From: Ideonella benzenivorans
GTDB taxonomy: Bacteria; Pseudomonadota; Gammaproteobacteria; Burkholderiales; Burkholderiaceae_C
Length of the DNA stretch: 64,000 nt
NCBI RefSeq assembly: GCF_020387415.1
Contig: NZ_JAGWCB010000018.1
Coordinates: 372,001-436,000 of the forward strand
Reading direction: 5' to 3'
The notes beneath the pieces were generated by a model. That model ran no database searches. It saw only the letters and a program-made list of their open reading frames with translations, and had not been told where the DNA came from. Below, one piece after another: positions 1 through 7,891 of the stretch (positions are counted from its first letter, which is position 1; the number at the start of each line of letters is the position of its first letter). Both the position numbers and the translations under genes were made by a program.

Positions 1-701
1 AGGGCATTGCCCACCGCGTGGATCAAGTGGGTCTTGCCCAGGCCCACGCCGCCGTAGATGAACAGCGGGTTGTACATGACACCCGGCGCGCCGGCCACGT
101 GCAGCGCAGCGGTGCGGGCCATCTGGTTGGCCCGGCCGGGCACCAGGGTGTCGAAGGTCAGCGCCGGGTTCAGGCGGCTGCGGCTGGCGGGGCTGGGCGC
201 GGCCGGGGCCCGGGCCTCGGCCGGCACGCTGGGGGCTCGGCGCTCAACCGGCGCGCCATCGGCCATCGGACGGGCCTGGGCGCCGGGCGCGTTGTCCAAC
301 GCCGGGCCGTCGGCCGGCAGCAGGGCGGCCTGCTGGCGCGCGGCCGCATGGCCTTGCGCCGCGTTCACCATGGCCCGGTGCAACACCGCCGCGGCGCTGT
401 TGGGCCGCGAAGGCAGGGGACGGGCACCCAGCGCAGGGCCTTCCCGCGGGGCGAGCGACAACTCCAGGCGCACCGGCTTGCCGGCGAGCTCGGTCAGCAC
501 CGTTTCGATGCGGGCGGAATACTGGGACCGGATCCAGTCCAGCTTGAAGCGGTTGGGCACGCGCAGGCTGACGACGGTCCCCGCCTCGCCATCCTCCGTG
601 ACGTCGGCCGGGGGCAGGGGTCGGATCCAGGTGGTGTACTGTTGTTCGGGCAGTTCGGTTGCGAGTCGCTCGCAGCCCCTCTGCCACAGGTCAATGCTCA
701 T
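1..701 (-). CDS. dnaA: Chromosomal replication initiator DnaA (5' part; runs off the left edge)
   Basis: DnaA binds 9-mer boxes at the origin and, as an ATP oligomer, melts the duplex. The reverse strand reads [20 protein letters not shown] from an ATG at 701, a typical domain I start with the conserved Trp. A Pro/Ala-rich linker (domain II, about residues 85-190) follows. Next comes the start of the AAA+ domain, with [16 protein letters not shown] as Walker A a few codons from the window edge. About 233 residues are visible, half of the usual length. It is divergent from rpmH, the common betaproteobacterial order. A DnaA-box-like 9-mer overlaps the start codon, which suggests autoregulation (inference). 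Confidence 0.97.
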   Translation of the reverse strand, partial: MSIDLWQRGCERLATELPEQQYTTWIRPLPPADVTEDGEAGTVVSLRVPNRFKLDWIRSQYSARIETVLTELAGKPVRLELSLAPREGPALGARPLPSRPNSAAAVLHRAMVNAAQGHAAARQQAALLPADGPALDNAPGAQARPMADGAPVERRAPSVPAEARAPAAPSPASRSRLNPALTFDTLVPGRANQMARTAALHVAGAPGVMYNPLFIYGGVGLGKTHLIHAVGNA

Positions 702-770
702 GTGGACAATTCTTCTTGAGCGGCCGCATTCTACGCACTCCTCGGGCGGCCTGGTGCGAGGTTATCCACA
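701..770. promoter_or_regulatory. DnaA boxes between dnaA and rpmH
   Basis: A perfect TTATCCACA lies at 762-770. The reverse complement of TTGTCCACA lies at 701-709, touching the dnaA start codon. In related bacteria the dnaA-rpmH gap is the usual origin, but here it is only about 255 bases long and I see just these two good boxes. They may serve dnaA autoregulation, origin function or both. The rest of the gap contains the rpmH promoter and nothing else I recognise. Confidence 0.7.
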
Positions 771-824
771 GTTTCTTCCGCGGGGTCAAGCCCCTCGCGG
801 GAGCGCATGCTGCCGTGCAAGTGT

Positions 825-853
825 TTGACCGGACTGGCGTTTTTTGGTCTAAT
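825..853 (+). promoter_or_regulatory. Sigma70-type promoter of the rpmH-rnpA operon
   Basis: TTGACC (825-830) and TCTAAT (848-853) are separated by 17 bases. Each hexamer matches the sigma70 consensus at five of six positions. The site lies about 100 bases before the rpmH ATG on the same strand. No competing promoter of this quality was seen in the gap. Confidence 0.65.
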
Positions 854-956
854 CGTGGGTTTCCCGAACGCCTGGGTGGGTCTCGTCTTGCCTGGGCTCC
901 GCTAGCCCCAAGCCTTTGGCCGCCTTCAAGGCCAGGGCCCACAGTAGGTACTCACC

Positions 957-1094
957 ATGAAGCGCACCTATCAGCCTTCCAAGGTCCGTCGCGCCCGTAC
1001 GCACGGTTTTCTCGTCCGTATGAAGACCCGCGGTGGTCGCGCCGTCATCAACGCGCGTCGCGCCAAGGGCCGCAAGCAGCTCTCGCGGGTCTGA
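957..1094 (+). CDS. rpmH: 50S ribosomal protein L34
   Basis: A 45-residue, strongly basic protein starting [18 protein letters not shown], which is the L34 family signature. L34 sits in the large ribosomal subunit. The gene begins 103 bases after a good sigma70-like promoter and ends 10 bases before rnpA. The rpmH-rnpA-yidD-yidC-mnmE order is conserved widely in Proteobacteria. Confidence 0.98.
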   Translation: MKRTYQPSKVRRARTHGFLVRMKTRGGRAVINARRAKGRKQLSRV

Positions 1095-1104
1095 TCCCGT
1101 CGCC

Positions 1105-1623
1105 ATGATCGGCCGCATCGTGCGTCCGGCCGATTTTGAGCGCGTGCTCGCCGCACCGCAGCGTTCCCGCAGTGCTCACTTCGCCATCCACCATGTGACG
1201 GGCGGGCCGTTGGCATGCCGCGTTGCGGTGTTGTCCACGGGTCTTGCACCGGTTGTCCCGGGCTTGTCACCAGAGTTGTCCACAAGCGCTCTCCCCGCTG
1301 CGGGTGAGGCTGTGGATGAGTCCGTTGGCACCGGCCATTGGCTGGGCCTGGTGGTGCCCAAGCGGCATGCCAAGCGAGCGGTCACCCGCAACCTGATCAA
1401 GCGTCAGGCGCGTGCCGCCATGGCGCGACATCTCGCCACCCTGCCCTCGGGCTTGTGGGTGGTGCGTCTGCGTGCGCCGTTCGACCGCCAGCAGTTCGCC
1501 AGCCCGGCCTCCGAGGCACTGCGCGAGGCGGCCCATGCGGAGATGGAACAGCTGTTCGACCGTGCCATCCACCAGCCACTGCCCCCCGGCGGTGGCCGGC
1601 CGCGTTCGCGCGCCCGAGCCTGA
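1105..1623 (+). CDS. rnpA: Ribonuclease P protein component
   Basis: RnpA is the protein cofactor of RNase P, which removes the 5' leader of pre-tRNAs. The ATG at 1105 gives MIGRIVRPADFERVLAAP. The family's basic RNR-type helix is present as KRAVTRNLIKRQARAA. At 172 residues it is longer than the usual 115-130. The excess is mainly a low-complexity insert at about residues 43-73 plus a short basic tail. The DNA of the insert contains three DnaA-box-like 9-mers, described separately. It starts 10 bases after rpmH and is probably cotranscribed. Confidence 0.95.
   Translation: MIGRIVRPADFERVLAAPQRSRSAHFAIHHVTGGPLACRVAVLSTGLAPVVPGLSPELSTSALPAAGEAVDESVGTGHWLGLVVPKRHAKRAVTRNLIKRQARAAMARHLATLPSGLWVVRLRAPFDRQQFASPASEALREAAHAEMEQLFDRAIHQPLPPGGGRPRSRARA
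1231..1319. promoter_or_regulatory. DnaA-box-like 9-mers inside rnpA
   Basis: TTGTCCACG (1231-1239), TTGTCCACA (1276-1284) and TGTGGATGA (1311-1319, reverse of TCATCCACA) lie within 89 bases of the rnpA reading frame. In frame they encode Leu-Ser-Thr twice and Val-Asp-Glu once. They sit exactly in the insert that makes this RnpA longer than usual and about 530-620 bases from the dnaA start. Binding of DnaA is inference. Confidence 0.5.
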
Positions 1624-1647
1624 GCGGTCCGTTTGGCCGAGCCGCCC

Positions 1648-2031
1648 ATGACGTCCATGCCTCCCCTGCGCCTGCTGCCGCGTCGGCTGCTGCAGGTTGC
1701 TGTGCGTGGCTACCGCCTCTTGCTGAGCCCCTGGCTGGGCAACCAGTGCCGTTTCGAGCCCACCTGCTCGCGCTATGCGCTGCAGGCGCTGGAACGTCAC
1801 GGTGCCGCGGCCGGCAGCTATCTGGCGGCGGTGCGCATCCTGCGCTGCGCCCCCTGGTGCACCGGGGGCTGCGACCCGGTGCCACCGGAACGGCCCCGGC
1901 TGTTCCGGCACCTGCTGCCCGGCGCCACCCTGCCGACCGAATCCCCCGAGACCGGGACGCCGGCTGACACACCCTCGTCAGCCGACCCGGCCACCCTCGT
2001 TTCTCTGACTTCTTCCAGGCCTTCCTCATGA
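1648..2031 (+). CDS. yidD: Membrane protein insertion efficiency factor YidD
   Basis: YidD is a small membrane-associated protein that assists YidC-dependent insertion. The signature SPWLGNQCRFEPTCSRYALQALERHG contains the family's conserved Cys residues, and a further RCAPWCTGGCDPVP block follows. An ATG at 1648 is used; another in-frame ATG lies at 1657. The usual domain ends near residue 75. About 45 Pro/Thr/Ser-rich residues are added here, and the stop overlaps the yidC ATG by four bases (ATGA), indicating translational coupling. Confidence 0.92.
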   Translation: MTSMPPLRLLPRRLLQVAVRGYRLLLSPWLGNQCRFEPTCSRYALQALERHGAAAGSYLAAVRILRCAPWCTGGCDPVPPERPRLFRHLLPGATLPTESPETGTPADTPSSADPATLVSLTSSRPSS

Positions 2032-3689
2032 CCGATATGCGCCGCACCCTGCTGTGGGTGGTGTTCACCATGTCGCTCGTCCTGCTGTGGGACGCGTGGA
2101 GCCGCCACAACGGCCAGCCCACCCTGTTCGGTGGCCCGGTGCCCGCGGCCTCGGCGGCAGCGTCCGGCAATGGCGGCGTGCCCTCGCCCGCCTCGGTGGC
2201 CGCCAACGGTGCCGTGCCCGCCACCCCGGGCGCCTCGGCCCCGGCCGCCGTCAAGAGCGAGACCTTCACCGTCCGCACGGACGTGATGACGGTCACCTTC
2301 GACACGCTGGGCGGCACCATGGCCCGCGTGGCCCTGCCCAAGTACCACAGCGACACCGATCCGAAACAGCCCATGCTGGTGCTGGATGAGACCGGCCACC
2401 GCTACGAAGCGCAAACCGGCTACATCAGCGCTGGCGCCACGCCGCTGCCCACCCACCTGACGGTGATGAGCGCGGTGCCGGGCGAACGTGAGCTGAAGGA
2501 TGGGCAGGACACGCTGACCGTGCGCTTCGAATCGCCCGACGTGGGCGGTGCCAAGCTGGTCAAGACCTACACCTTCCACCGCGGCCAGTACACGGTGGAT
2601 GTGAAGCAGGCGCTGACCAACGTCGGCAGCACCCCGCTGCAACCCCAGCTCTACCTGCAACTGCAGCGCAACAGTCAGGCGGCTGGCGCCACTTCGTCGT
2701 TCTACAGCACCTTCACCGGCCCGGCCGTCTACTCCGACGAGAAGCGCTACCAGAAGGTCAGTTTCGACGACATCGCCAAGCACCAGCCGGGTGATTCGCC
2801 GCTGCACGTGCAGAAGGCCAATGACGGTTGGATCGCCATGGTGCAGCACTACTTCGCCACCGCCTGGCTGGTGAAGGACGGCTCGCCGCGCGAATTCCGC
2901 ACCACCAAGATCGGCCCGGACCTGTACACCGTGGCCCTGCTGCAGCCGCTGGGCACGCTGGCCCCGGGCGCCACCCAGACCAACGACGCCACGCTGTTCG
3001 TCGGCCCGCAGGAAGAGAAGAAGCTGGCCACCCTGGCCCCGGGCCTGGAACTGGTGAAGGACTACGGCTGGTTCAAGGTGCTCTCCGAGCCGCTGTTCTG
3101 GGTGCTGGACCAACTCTACAAGTTCATCGGCAACTGGGGCTGGTCCATCATCCTGCTGGTGGTGCTGCTGAAGATCGCCTTCTACTGGCTCAACGCCAAG
3201 GCCTACCAGTCGATGGCCAAGATGAAGGCCGTCAACCCGCGCATCATGGAACTGCGCGAACGGCTGAAGGACAAGCCGCAGGAGATGCAGCAGGAGATGA
3301 TGCGCATCTACCGCGAGGAGAAGGTCAACCCGCTGGGCGGCTGCCTGCCGATCTTCATCCAGATGCCGTTCTTCATGGCGCTGTACTGGGTGCTGATGTC
3401 CAGCGTGGAAATGCGCGGCGCGCCCTGGATCGGCTGGATCACCGACCTGGCCGCCAAGGATCCGTACTTCATCCTGCCGGCGCTGATGACCCTGTCCAGC
3501 CTGCTGCAGGTCTGGCTGTCGCCCAAGCAAGCCGACCCGATGCAGCAGAAGATGATGTGGATCATGCCGCTGGCCTTCAGCTTCATGTTCTTCTTCTTCC
3601 CGTCCGGCCTGGTGCTGTACTGGCTGACGAACAACCTGCTGTCCATCGCCCAGCAGTACGTCATCAACAAGCGCATGGGCGTGCTCTGA
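2028..3689 (+). CDS. yidC: Membrane protein insertase YidC
   Basis: YidC inserts and folds inner-membrane proteins, alone or with SecYEG. The 553-residue protein has an N-terminal anchor starting MTDMRRTLLWVVFTMSLVLL. A Pro/Ala linker and a large periplasmic beta domain (about 85-345) follow. The conserved C-terminal transmembrane core begins near WFKVLSEPLFWVLDQLYKFI and includes the GGCLPIFIQMPFFMALYWVL segment. It ends LLSIAQQYVINKRMGVL, as in proteobacterial YidC. It overlaps yidD and is followed by a strong terminator. Confidence 0.97.
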   Translation: MTDMRRTLLWVVFTMSLVLLWDAWSRHNGQPTLFGGPVPAASAAASGNGGVPSPASVAANGAVPATPGASAPAAVKSETFTVRTDVMTVTFDTLGGTMARVALPKYHSDTDPKQPMLVLDETGHRYEAQTGYISAGATPLPTHLTVMSAVPGERELKDGQDTLTVRFESPDVGGAKLVKTYTFHRGQYTVDVKQALTNVGSTPLQPQLYLQLQRNSQAAGATSSFYSTFTGPAVYSDEKRYQKVSFDDIAKHQPGDSPLHVQKANDGWIAMVQHYFATAWLVKDGSPREFRTTKIGPDLYTVALLQPLGTLAPGATQTNDATLFVGPQEEKKLATLAPGLELVKDYGWFKVLSEPLFWVLDQLYKFIGNWGWSIILLVVLLKIAFYWLNAKAYQSMAKMKAVNPRIMELRERLKDKPQEMQQEMMRIYREEKVNPLGGCLPIFIQMPFFMALYWVLMSSVEMRGAPWIGWITDLAAKDPYFILPALMTLSSLLQVWLSPKQADPMQQKMMWIMPLAFSFMFFFFPSGLVLYWLTNNLLSIAQQYVINKRMGVL

Positions 3690-3715
3690 CCCCGGTCTGA
3701 GCCTCCCCTGAGCAG

Positions 3716-3760
3716 CGACGCCCCGGCGGACCGCACGGTCCCCGGGGCGTCGTGGTTTTT
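3716..3760 (+). terminator. Rho-independent terminator after yidC
   Basis: The arms CGACGCCCCGG(C)GGACC and GGTCCCCGGGGCGTCG pair over about 16 bp with one bulged C around a GCAC loop. The sequence TGGTTTTT follows. It ends the rpmH-yidC transcript, so mnmE probably has its own promoter. Confidence 0.85.
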
Positions 3761-3807
3761 ACGAATAGAAACATCTGCAGCGCCGCCGATACCACGAAGG
3801 CGGGGGT

Positions 3808-3836
3808 GAACCGCACGCCCTTCTCGCGTGCGGTTC
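3808..3836. repeat. Perfect 10-bp inverted repeat upstream of mnmE
   Basis: GAACCGCACG (3808-3817) and CGTGCGGTTC (3827-3836) flank a 9-base spacer. No T-run follows on either strand. The arms resemble the outer stem of group II intron domain V, but the catalytic triad and GNRA loop are missing. It may act in the mnmE leader. Confidence 0.55.
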
Positions 3837-3923
3837 GGAAGCTGGGTGACGCAGCGGCCGGTGACGGCCAACACGGCCCGCCCCCCGCGCCAACACGTCC
3901 TTAGGCTGCCCGACAATGCGCGC

Positions 3924-5327
3924 ATGCTGCTCGGCCGCCACCAGGACCCCATCGTCGCCATCGCCACCGCCCCCGGACGCGGAGCGGTCGGCATCGTCCG
4001 CGCCTCTGGGCCGGACCTGAAGCCATTGGCCCAGGCCCTGCTGGGCCAGGTGCCCGCGCCACGCCAGGCGCTCTACGGCCCCTTCCGTGAGGCCGATGGC
4101 AGCCTGATCGACCACGGCCTGGCGCTCTACTTCCCGGCCCCGCACAGCTACACCGGCGAGGACGTACTGGAACTGCAGGCCCACGGCGGCCCAGTGGTGC
4201 TGCAACTGCTGCTGGCCCGCTGCCTGAACGCCGGCGCCGCCCTGGGTTGGCAGCTGCGCCTGGCCGAGCCGGGCGAGTTCACCCAGCGCGCGTTCCTGAA
4301 CGACAAGCTGGACCTGGCCCAGGCCGAGGCCGTGGCCGACCTGATCGACGCCAGCACCGAGGCGGCCGCGCGCAGCGCCACCCGCTCACTGGCCGGCGCC
4401 TTCTCGCAAGAGATCGAGGCCCTGGCCGAGCGCATCGTCACCCTGCGCATGCTGGTGGAGGCCACGCTGGACTTCCCTGAGGAGGAGATCGACTTTCTGG
4501 AAAAAGCCGATGCGCGCGGCAAGCTGCGCGCCATCCAGGCCGCGGTAGACGCGGTGCTGGGCCGGGCCCGCCAGGGCGCACTGCTGCGCGAGGGCCTGCG
4601 GGTGGTGCTGGCCGGCCAGCCCAATGTGGGCAAGAGCTCGCTGCTCAACGCCCTGGCCGGCGCCGAACTGGCCATCGTCACGCCCATCGCCGGCACCACG
4701 CGCGACCGGGTCAGTGAAACGATTCAGATCGAGGGCGTGCCCATCCACATCACCGATACCGCCGGTCTGCGCGAGGACGGGCAGGCCAGCGACGAGGTCG
4801 AACGCATCGGCATGGCCCGCAGCTGGGAATCCATCGCCAGCGCGGATGCGGTGCTGTTCCTGCACGACCTGACCCGGCTGCCCGACGCCGACTACCAGGC
4901 GGCCGACGCCCTCATCGCCCACAAGCTGCAGGCCGTGGACCCAGCCCGCCTGATCCAGGTCTTCAACAAGGCCGACAGTGGCACTGAGGCGCTGACCGGC
5001 CATCCCGAGGGCGAAACGGCCATCGTCATCTCCGCCCGCACCGGCCAGGGCCTGGACGCGCTGCGCCACCTGCTGTTGGAACGCGCCGGCTGGCAGGCCG
5101 CGCCCGAGGGCGTCTACATCGCCCGCACCCGCCATGTGCAGGCCCTGCGCGAAGCGGCCGAGCACCTGGCGCTGGCCGCGGCCCACGCCGATCAGGCCGA
5201 CGCCGCGCTGGACCTGCTGGCCGAAGAGCTACGGCTGGCCCACGAGGCCCTGCAGCAGATCACCGGCCGCTTCAGCGCCGACGACCTGCTCGGAGAGATC
5301 TTCAGCCGGTTCTGCATCGGCAAATAA
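3924..5327 (+). CDS. mnmE: tRNA modification GTPase MnmE (TrmE)
   Basis: With MnmG, MnmE installs the 5-carboxymethylaminomethyl group on wobble U34 of certain tRNAs. The ATG at 3924 gives [20 protein letters not shown], the N-terminal folate-binding domain. The G domain is inserted in the helical part: [14 protein letters not shown] (P-loop) and DTAGLRE (G3). The C-terminus is the diagnostic FSRFCIGK with its essential Cys. The length of 467 residues is normal. Frame is open upstream, but the homologous start is clear. Confidence 0.97.
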   Translation: MLLGRHQDPIVAIATAPGRGAVGIVRASGPDLKPLAQALLGQVPAPRQALYGPFREADGSLIDHGLALYFPAPHSYTGEDVLELQAHGGPVVLQLLLARCLNAGAALGWQLRLAEPGEFTQRAFLNDKLDLAQAEAVADLIDASTEAAARSATRSLAGAFSQEIEALAERIVTLRMLVEATLDFPEEEIDFLEKADARGKLRAIQAAVDAVLGRARQGALLREGLRVVLAGQPNVGKSSLLNALAGAELAIVTPIAGTTRDRVSETIQIEGVPIHITDTAGLREDGQASDEVERIGMARSWESIASADAVLFLHDLTRLPDADYQAADALIAHKLQAVDPARLIQVFNKADSGTEALTGHPEGETAIVISARTGQGLDALRHLLLERAGWQAAPEGVYIARTRHVQALREAAEHLALAAAHADQADAALDLLAEELRLAHEALQQITGRFSADDLLGEIFSRFCIGK

Positions 5328-5354
5328 GGGGCACCGACGTGGTGGTCCAGCCGC

Positions 5355-5711
5355 TCAGGCCAGCGCCACCAAGACCAACCCAACCAAGGCTGGCACGGCC
5401 TGGATGAACAGAATGCGTCGGCTGGCCGTGGCGGCGCCGAACAGCCCGGCCAGCAGCACGCACAGCAGGAAGAACACCTGCACCGGCCGCCCCGGTGTGC
5501 CCAGCCACAGCCCCCAGAACAGCCCCGCGGCCAGAAAGCCGTTGTAGAGCCCCTGGTTGGCCGCCAGCACCTTGGTGGCCGCGGCAAATTCGGGGCGCAG
5601 CCCAAACGCCTTCATGCCCTTGGGCTTGTCCCACAGGAACATCTCCAACACCAGGATGTAGAGGTGCAGCAGACCGATCAAGCCGACGACGAGATTTGCA
5701 GCGGTGGCCAT
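5355..5711 (-). CDS. DUF1304 family membrane protein
   Basis: A 118-residue inner-membrane protein with four predicted helices. It starts MATAANLVVGLIGLLHLYIL and carries the family's EMFLWDKPKGMKAFGL motif and NQGLYNGFLAAGLFWGLW helix. DUF1304 proteins are widespread and their role is unknown. An ATG at 5711 is chosen over the TTG one codon upstream. It is convergent with mnmE and lies 13 bases after the methyltransferase gene, so the two may form an operon. Confidence 0.85.
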   Translation of the reverse strand: MATAANLVVGLIGLLHLYILVLEMFLWDKPKGMKAFGLRPEFAAATKVLAANQGLYNGFLAAGLFWGLWLGTPGRPVQVFFLLCVLLAGLFGAATASRRILFIQAVPALVGLVLVALA

Positions 5712-5724
5712 CAAAGGTGTCCTG

Positions 5725-6489
5725 TCAGATGGGCCGGAGGTCCAGGCGCGGCATCAGCGCGAACACGCCCCAGCCCAGATACTCGCGCGTGTAGGTGGCG
5801 TAGCGCACCGGTTCCGTGCTCAGTTGGGCCCGAACCTCCCCGGCCAATTCGTCATCGGGATGGGCTTCCAGCCATCGGCGCATCGTGAGCCACTTGGCAG
5901 CCTCGTACCGGTCCCAACCGTCCTGGTTCGCCAGCACCATCTCGACCACGTCATAGCCAAGCTGGCCAAACGAGGCGAGCAACTGCGGCAGGGTGAGAAA
6001 GTCGGCAATGGCGTGGGCAAGACAGCCCTTGGCCACCGCCTCGGTTGGCGGCAGTTGCCGCCAGTAAGGCTCGCCAACGAGGATGATCCCGCCCGGGCGC
6101 AGGCTCCGCGCCAGCAACGCGATCGTGCCCGCCACGCCCCCGGCAATCCACGTGGCACCCACACAGGCAGCCACGTCGACCTTCTCATCCGACACATGGC
6201 CCGCCGCATCGCCGTGGACGAACGTGACCCGATCGTCCACGCCAAGCGCCACCGCGCGGCGCTGGGCCTGCTCAGTGAACAAGGCACTCATGTCGATCCC
6301 GGTGCCAACCACCCCGTGATCGCGGGCCCAGGTGCACAGCATCTCCCCCGAACCGCTGCCCAGGTCGAGCACCCGGGCGCCCGGTTCCAGCCGCAAGGCC
6401 GCGCCCAACGTGGCGAACTTGTCGGCGGTGAAGGGGTTGTGGATGCGGTGAGCGCTCTCGGTGATGTTGAAAATCCGTGGAATGTCCAT
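5725..6489 (-). CDS. Class I SAM-dependent methyltransferase
   Basis: The ATG at 6489 gives MDIPRIFNITESAHRIHNPF. A clear SAM-binding motif I follows (ARVLDLGSGSGEMLC), then GTGIDMS, a post-I acidic strand, VHGDAA and a LRPGGIILVGEPYW motif. At 254 residues it resembles small-molecule methyltransferases; the substrate cannot be inferred. Its GC content is lower than that of mnmE or the RND genes. It lies directly beyond the last integron cassette, so it may be acquired DNA or the chromosomal flank of the array. Confidence 0.8.
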   Translation of the reverse strand: MDIPRIFNITESAHRIHNPFTADKFATLGAALRLEPGARVLDLGSGSGEMLCTWARDHGVVGTGIDMSALFTEQAQRRAVALGVDDRVTFVHGDAAGHVSDEKVDVAACVGATWIAGGVAGTIALLARSLRPGGIILVGEPYWRQLPPTEAVAKGCLAHAIADFLTLPQLLASFGQLGYDVVEMVLANQDGWDRYEAAKWLTMRRWLEAHPDDELAGEVRAQLSTEPVRYATYTREYLGWGVFALMPRLDLRPI

Positions 6490-6494
6490 GCGGG

Positions 6495-6585
6495 TATTAC
6501 GTTTGTGAAATGCCGGCAAAACCACCGTACTGGGCGGCTTTACGCGCAGGTCCGGTCGATTGCAGGGGTGGGCATCATGTTGGAC
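6495..6585 (-). repeat. Degenerate attC-like site after the third cassette
   Basis: Reading leftward, GTCCAAC (6585-6579) fits the R'' consensus and overlaps the TAG stop of the GFA-like gene, the geometry seen at a genuine cassette end. Partial pairing follows (ATGCC/GGCAT and CACC/GGTG). The expected R' near 6495-6501 reads GTAATAC and does not fit GTTRRRY. It is probably a decayed last attC of the array. Confidence 0.4.
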
Positions 6586-6929
6586 TACAGCGAGCGACCG
6601 TCGAAGTGCTTAACGGGAAGTGCCGATAACTCAACCCCTTCAAGACAGCGAGCATTAACCATCACCATGGACCTACCCGACAGAATGCCTTCGGCAAACG
6701 TATGAATTCCGCATTTTCCGCAGAAGCGATGTTTAATGGTTTTTCCGCCGAATGTGTAGGTGGCTATGTCCTCCTCAGGAGTCAGCAGATGAAAACTTCC
6801 TGGTGAAACACCCCACTGAAGCGCGCCCTTCTTTGAACAGATTGAGCAGTTGCACTCTATAACCTGCGTAAGTTCGCCCTCGACCTCGAAGGCTACTTGA
6901 CCGCAGTGACAGCCACCCTTGTATTTCAC
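6585..6929 (-). CDS. GFA/CENP-V family zinc-binding protein (integron cassette 3)
   Basis: A GTG start at 6929 is preceded by AAAGGAG at good spacing and gives MKYKGGCHCGQVAFEVEGEL. Zinc ligands follow the glutathione-dependent formaldehyde-activating (GFA) fold: GCHCG, CNCSICSKKG and CGKCGIHTF. At 114 residues it is a typical single-domain member. Some relatives bind glutathione adducts; the substrate here is unknown. It is oriented away from the integrase, sits between attC2 and a decayed attC, and its stop overlaps the R''-like GTCCAAC. It is therefore read as a gene cassette. Confidence 0.85.
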   Translation of the reverse strand: MKYKGGCHCGQVAFEVEGELTQVIECNCSICSKKGALQWGVSPGSFHLLTPEEDIATYTFGGKTIKHRFCGKCGIHTFAEGILSGRSMVMVNARCLEGVELSALPVKHFDGRSL

Positions 6930-6989
6930 TTGTGGACTCCTTTGTATGCTGAGAACAGCGTCAGCAAGATGAACTGCGTGAATGATGAT

Positions 6990-7058
6990 GCCCGACGTGG
7001 AGGTCACCGGGGCTGCGCGACGTTATCGCGCAGCGTCCGGTGGACCATAAAGTTAGAC
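6990..7058 (-). repeat. attC site of cassette 2
   Basis: On the reverse strand the site begins GTCTAAC (R''), followed by a long imperfect hairpin. GGTCCACCGG pairs with CCGGTGACC leaving one extra C unpaired, the extrahelical base expected of a folded attC. Then a perfect 9-bp stem GCTGCGCGA/TCGCGCAGC closes on TAACG. The far end reads GTCGGGC, one base off the R' consensus GTTRRRY. It lies 26 bases after the stop of the 7084-7794 gene. Confidence 0.8.
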
Positions 7059-7083
7059 AGCAGCCTCCACGCCGTCCGACTGC

Positions 7084-7794
7084 TCATTTCTTTCCGCTCT
7101 TTCCTTTCTGTCGCCACGCATCCTCGGCGCGATCTTCTTCCCAAGATACGGACGGGCGCTGCGAAATAACGTCGAGGGAGAGCCCGTGCTTGAATCCGTC
7201 GACGTGTTTGACTTTTGTGACAATGTCGCGATTCAAATCCCCTTTGGTGCATCGTGGCAGCCATTTGCCAAGATATGTCCCAAGCGTGATGAGACGGTGC
7301 TTCTGGGAAAGCGGGAGACGTGAGGCGTTTCTGGCACTGTAGTCGCTCGCATCGACGACGTAGATATTTTTCCATGTGTAGAACACTGCAACTGACTCGC
7401 CAGTGTGTTTCAGCATATCCGTGACTTGTTTTTTTAGTCGTTCTGCGTCGGCCGTGGACATTGATAGGGTTCGCACATCGTCATAGCCGCCAAGCAATTT
7501 GGCCTGGAAAAGTGCGACTTTTTCGATACTTGCGTCTGGGGTTTTGACCCTTACGAGAAATCCGCCGTCTGCACCAGAGTGAGGCTCTTCAGTGATTTTA
7601 TTTTGTTGCCGATAGCGAAAATCCACCTGCAAACCATTTGAGTTGATCGAGCGCTGCATCAAGGCATTTCCAAGCGCCGATGTAAGGCCCTCCTCGTTCC
7701 CGTGGCTCGCCAGTTGCCCAATAACTTGAGTCGCAGCGGTTTCGATAAGCGCCGCAATACGCCGTTGAATCTCTGTGTCTATAAGGAATGTCAT
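7084..7794 (-). CDS. PD-(D/E)XK nuclease-like protein (integron cassette 2)
   Basis: I do not recognise a named family. The 236-residue protein has an N-terminal helical part with GNEEGLTSALGNAL (Glu about 34-35), then SGADGGFLVRV (Asp76) and VALFQAKLL (Gln97-Lys99). The order E...D...QxK fits the (Q/E)xK variant of the restriction-endonuclease fold. A helical and basic tail follows. The GC content is clearly below the chromosome's. It lies between two attC sites in cassette orientation. A defence role is inferred from fold and context; it could also be a DNA-repair or unrelated alpha/beta protein. Confidence 0.7.
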   Translation of the reverse strand: MTFLIDTEIQRRIAALIETAATQVIGQLASHGNEEGLTSALGNALMQRSINSNGLQVDFRYRQQNKITEEPHSGADGGFLVRVKTPDASIEKVALFQAKLLGGYDDVRTLSMSTADAERLKKQVTDMLKHTGESVAVFYTWKNIYVVDASDYSARNASRLPLSQKHRLITLGTYLGKWLPRCTKGDLNRDIVTKVKHVDGFKHGLSLDVISQRPSVSWEEDRAEDAWRQKGKSGKK

Positions 7795-7819
7795 TCGGAG
7801 AAAGGGATTATTTGCTGGT

Positions 7820-7891
7820 GTCTAACGTAAAGGTAACCGGCGCGGAGCCGGCTTTATCGGCGGAGCGTCCGTGTTGACCGCCATGTTAGGC
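7820..7891 (-). repeat. attC site of cassette 1
   Basis: Reading leftward: GCCTAAC (7891-7885, overlapping the TAA stop of the TIR gene), an L'' with GGTCAAC, an L' with GTTACC, and GTTAGAC (7826-7820). R'' and R' pair at six of seven positions, and L''/L' pair with a single bulged C. The length of 72 bases is typical of proteobacterial attC sites. Confidence 0.88.

Noticed and set aside
3808..3836. Group II intron domain V
   Set aside because: The outer stem looks similar, but the catalytic triad, bulge and GNRA loop are absent and no intron-encoded protein or other domains are nearby.
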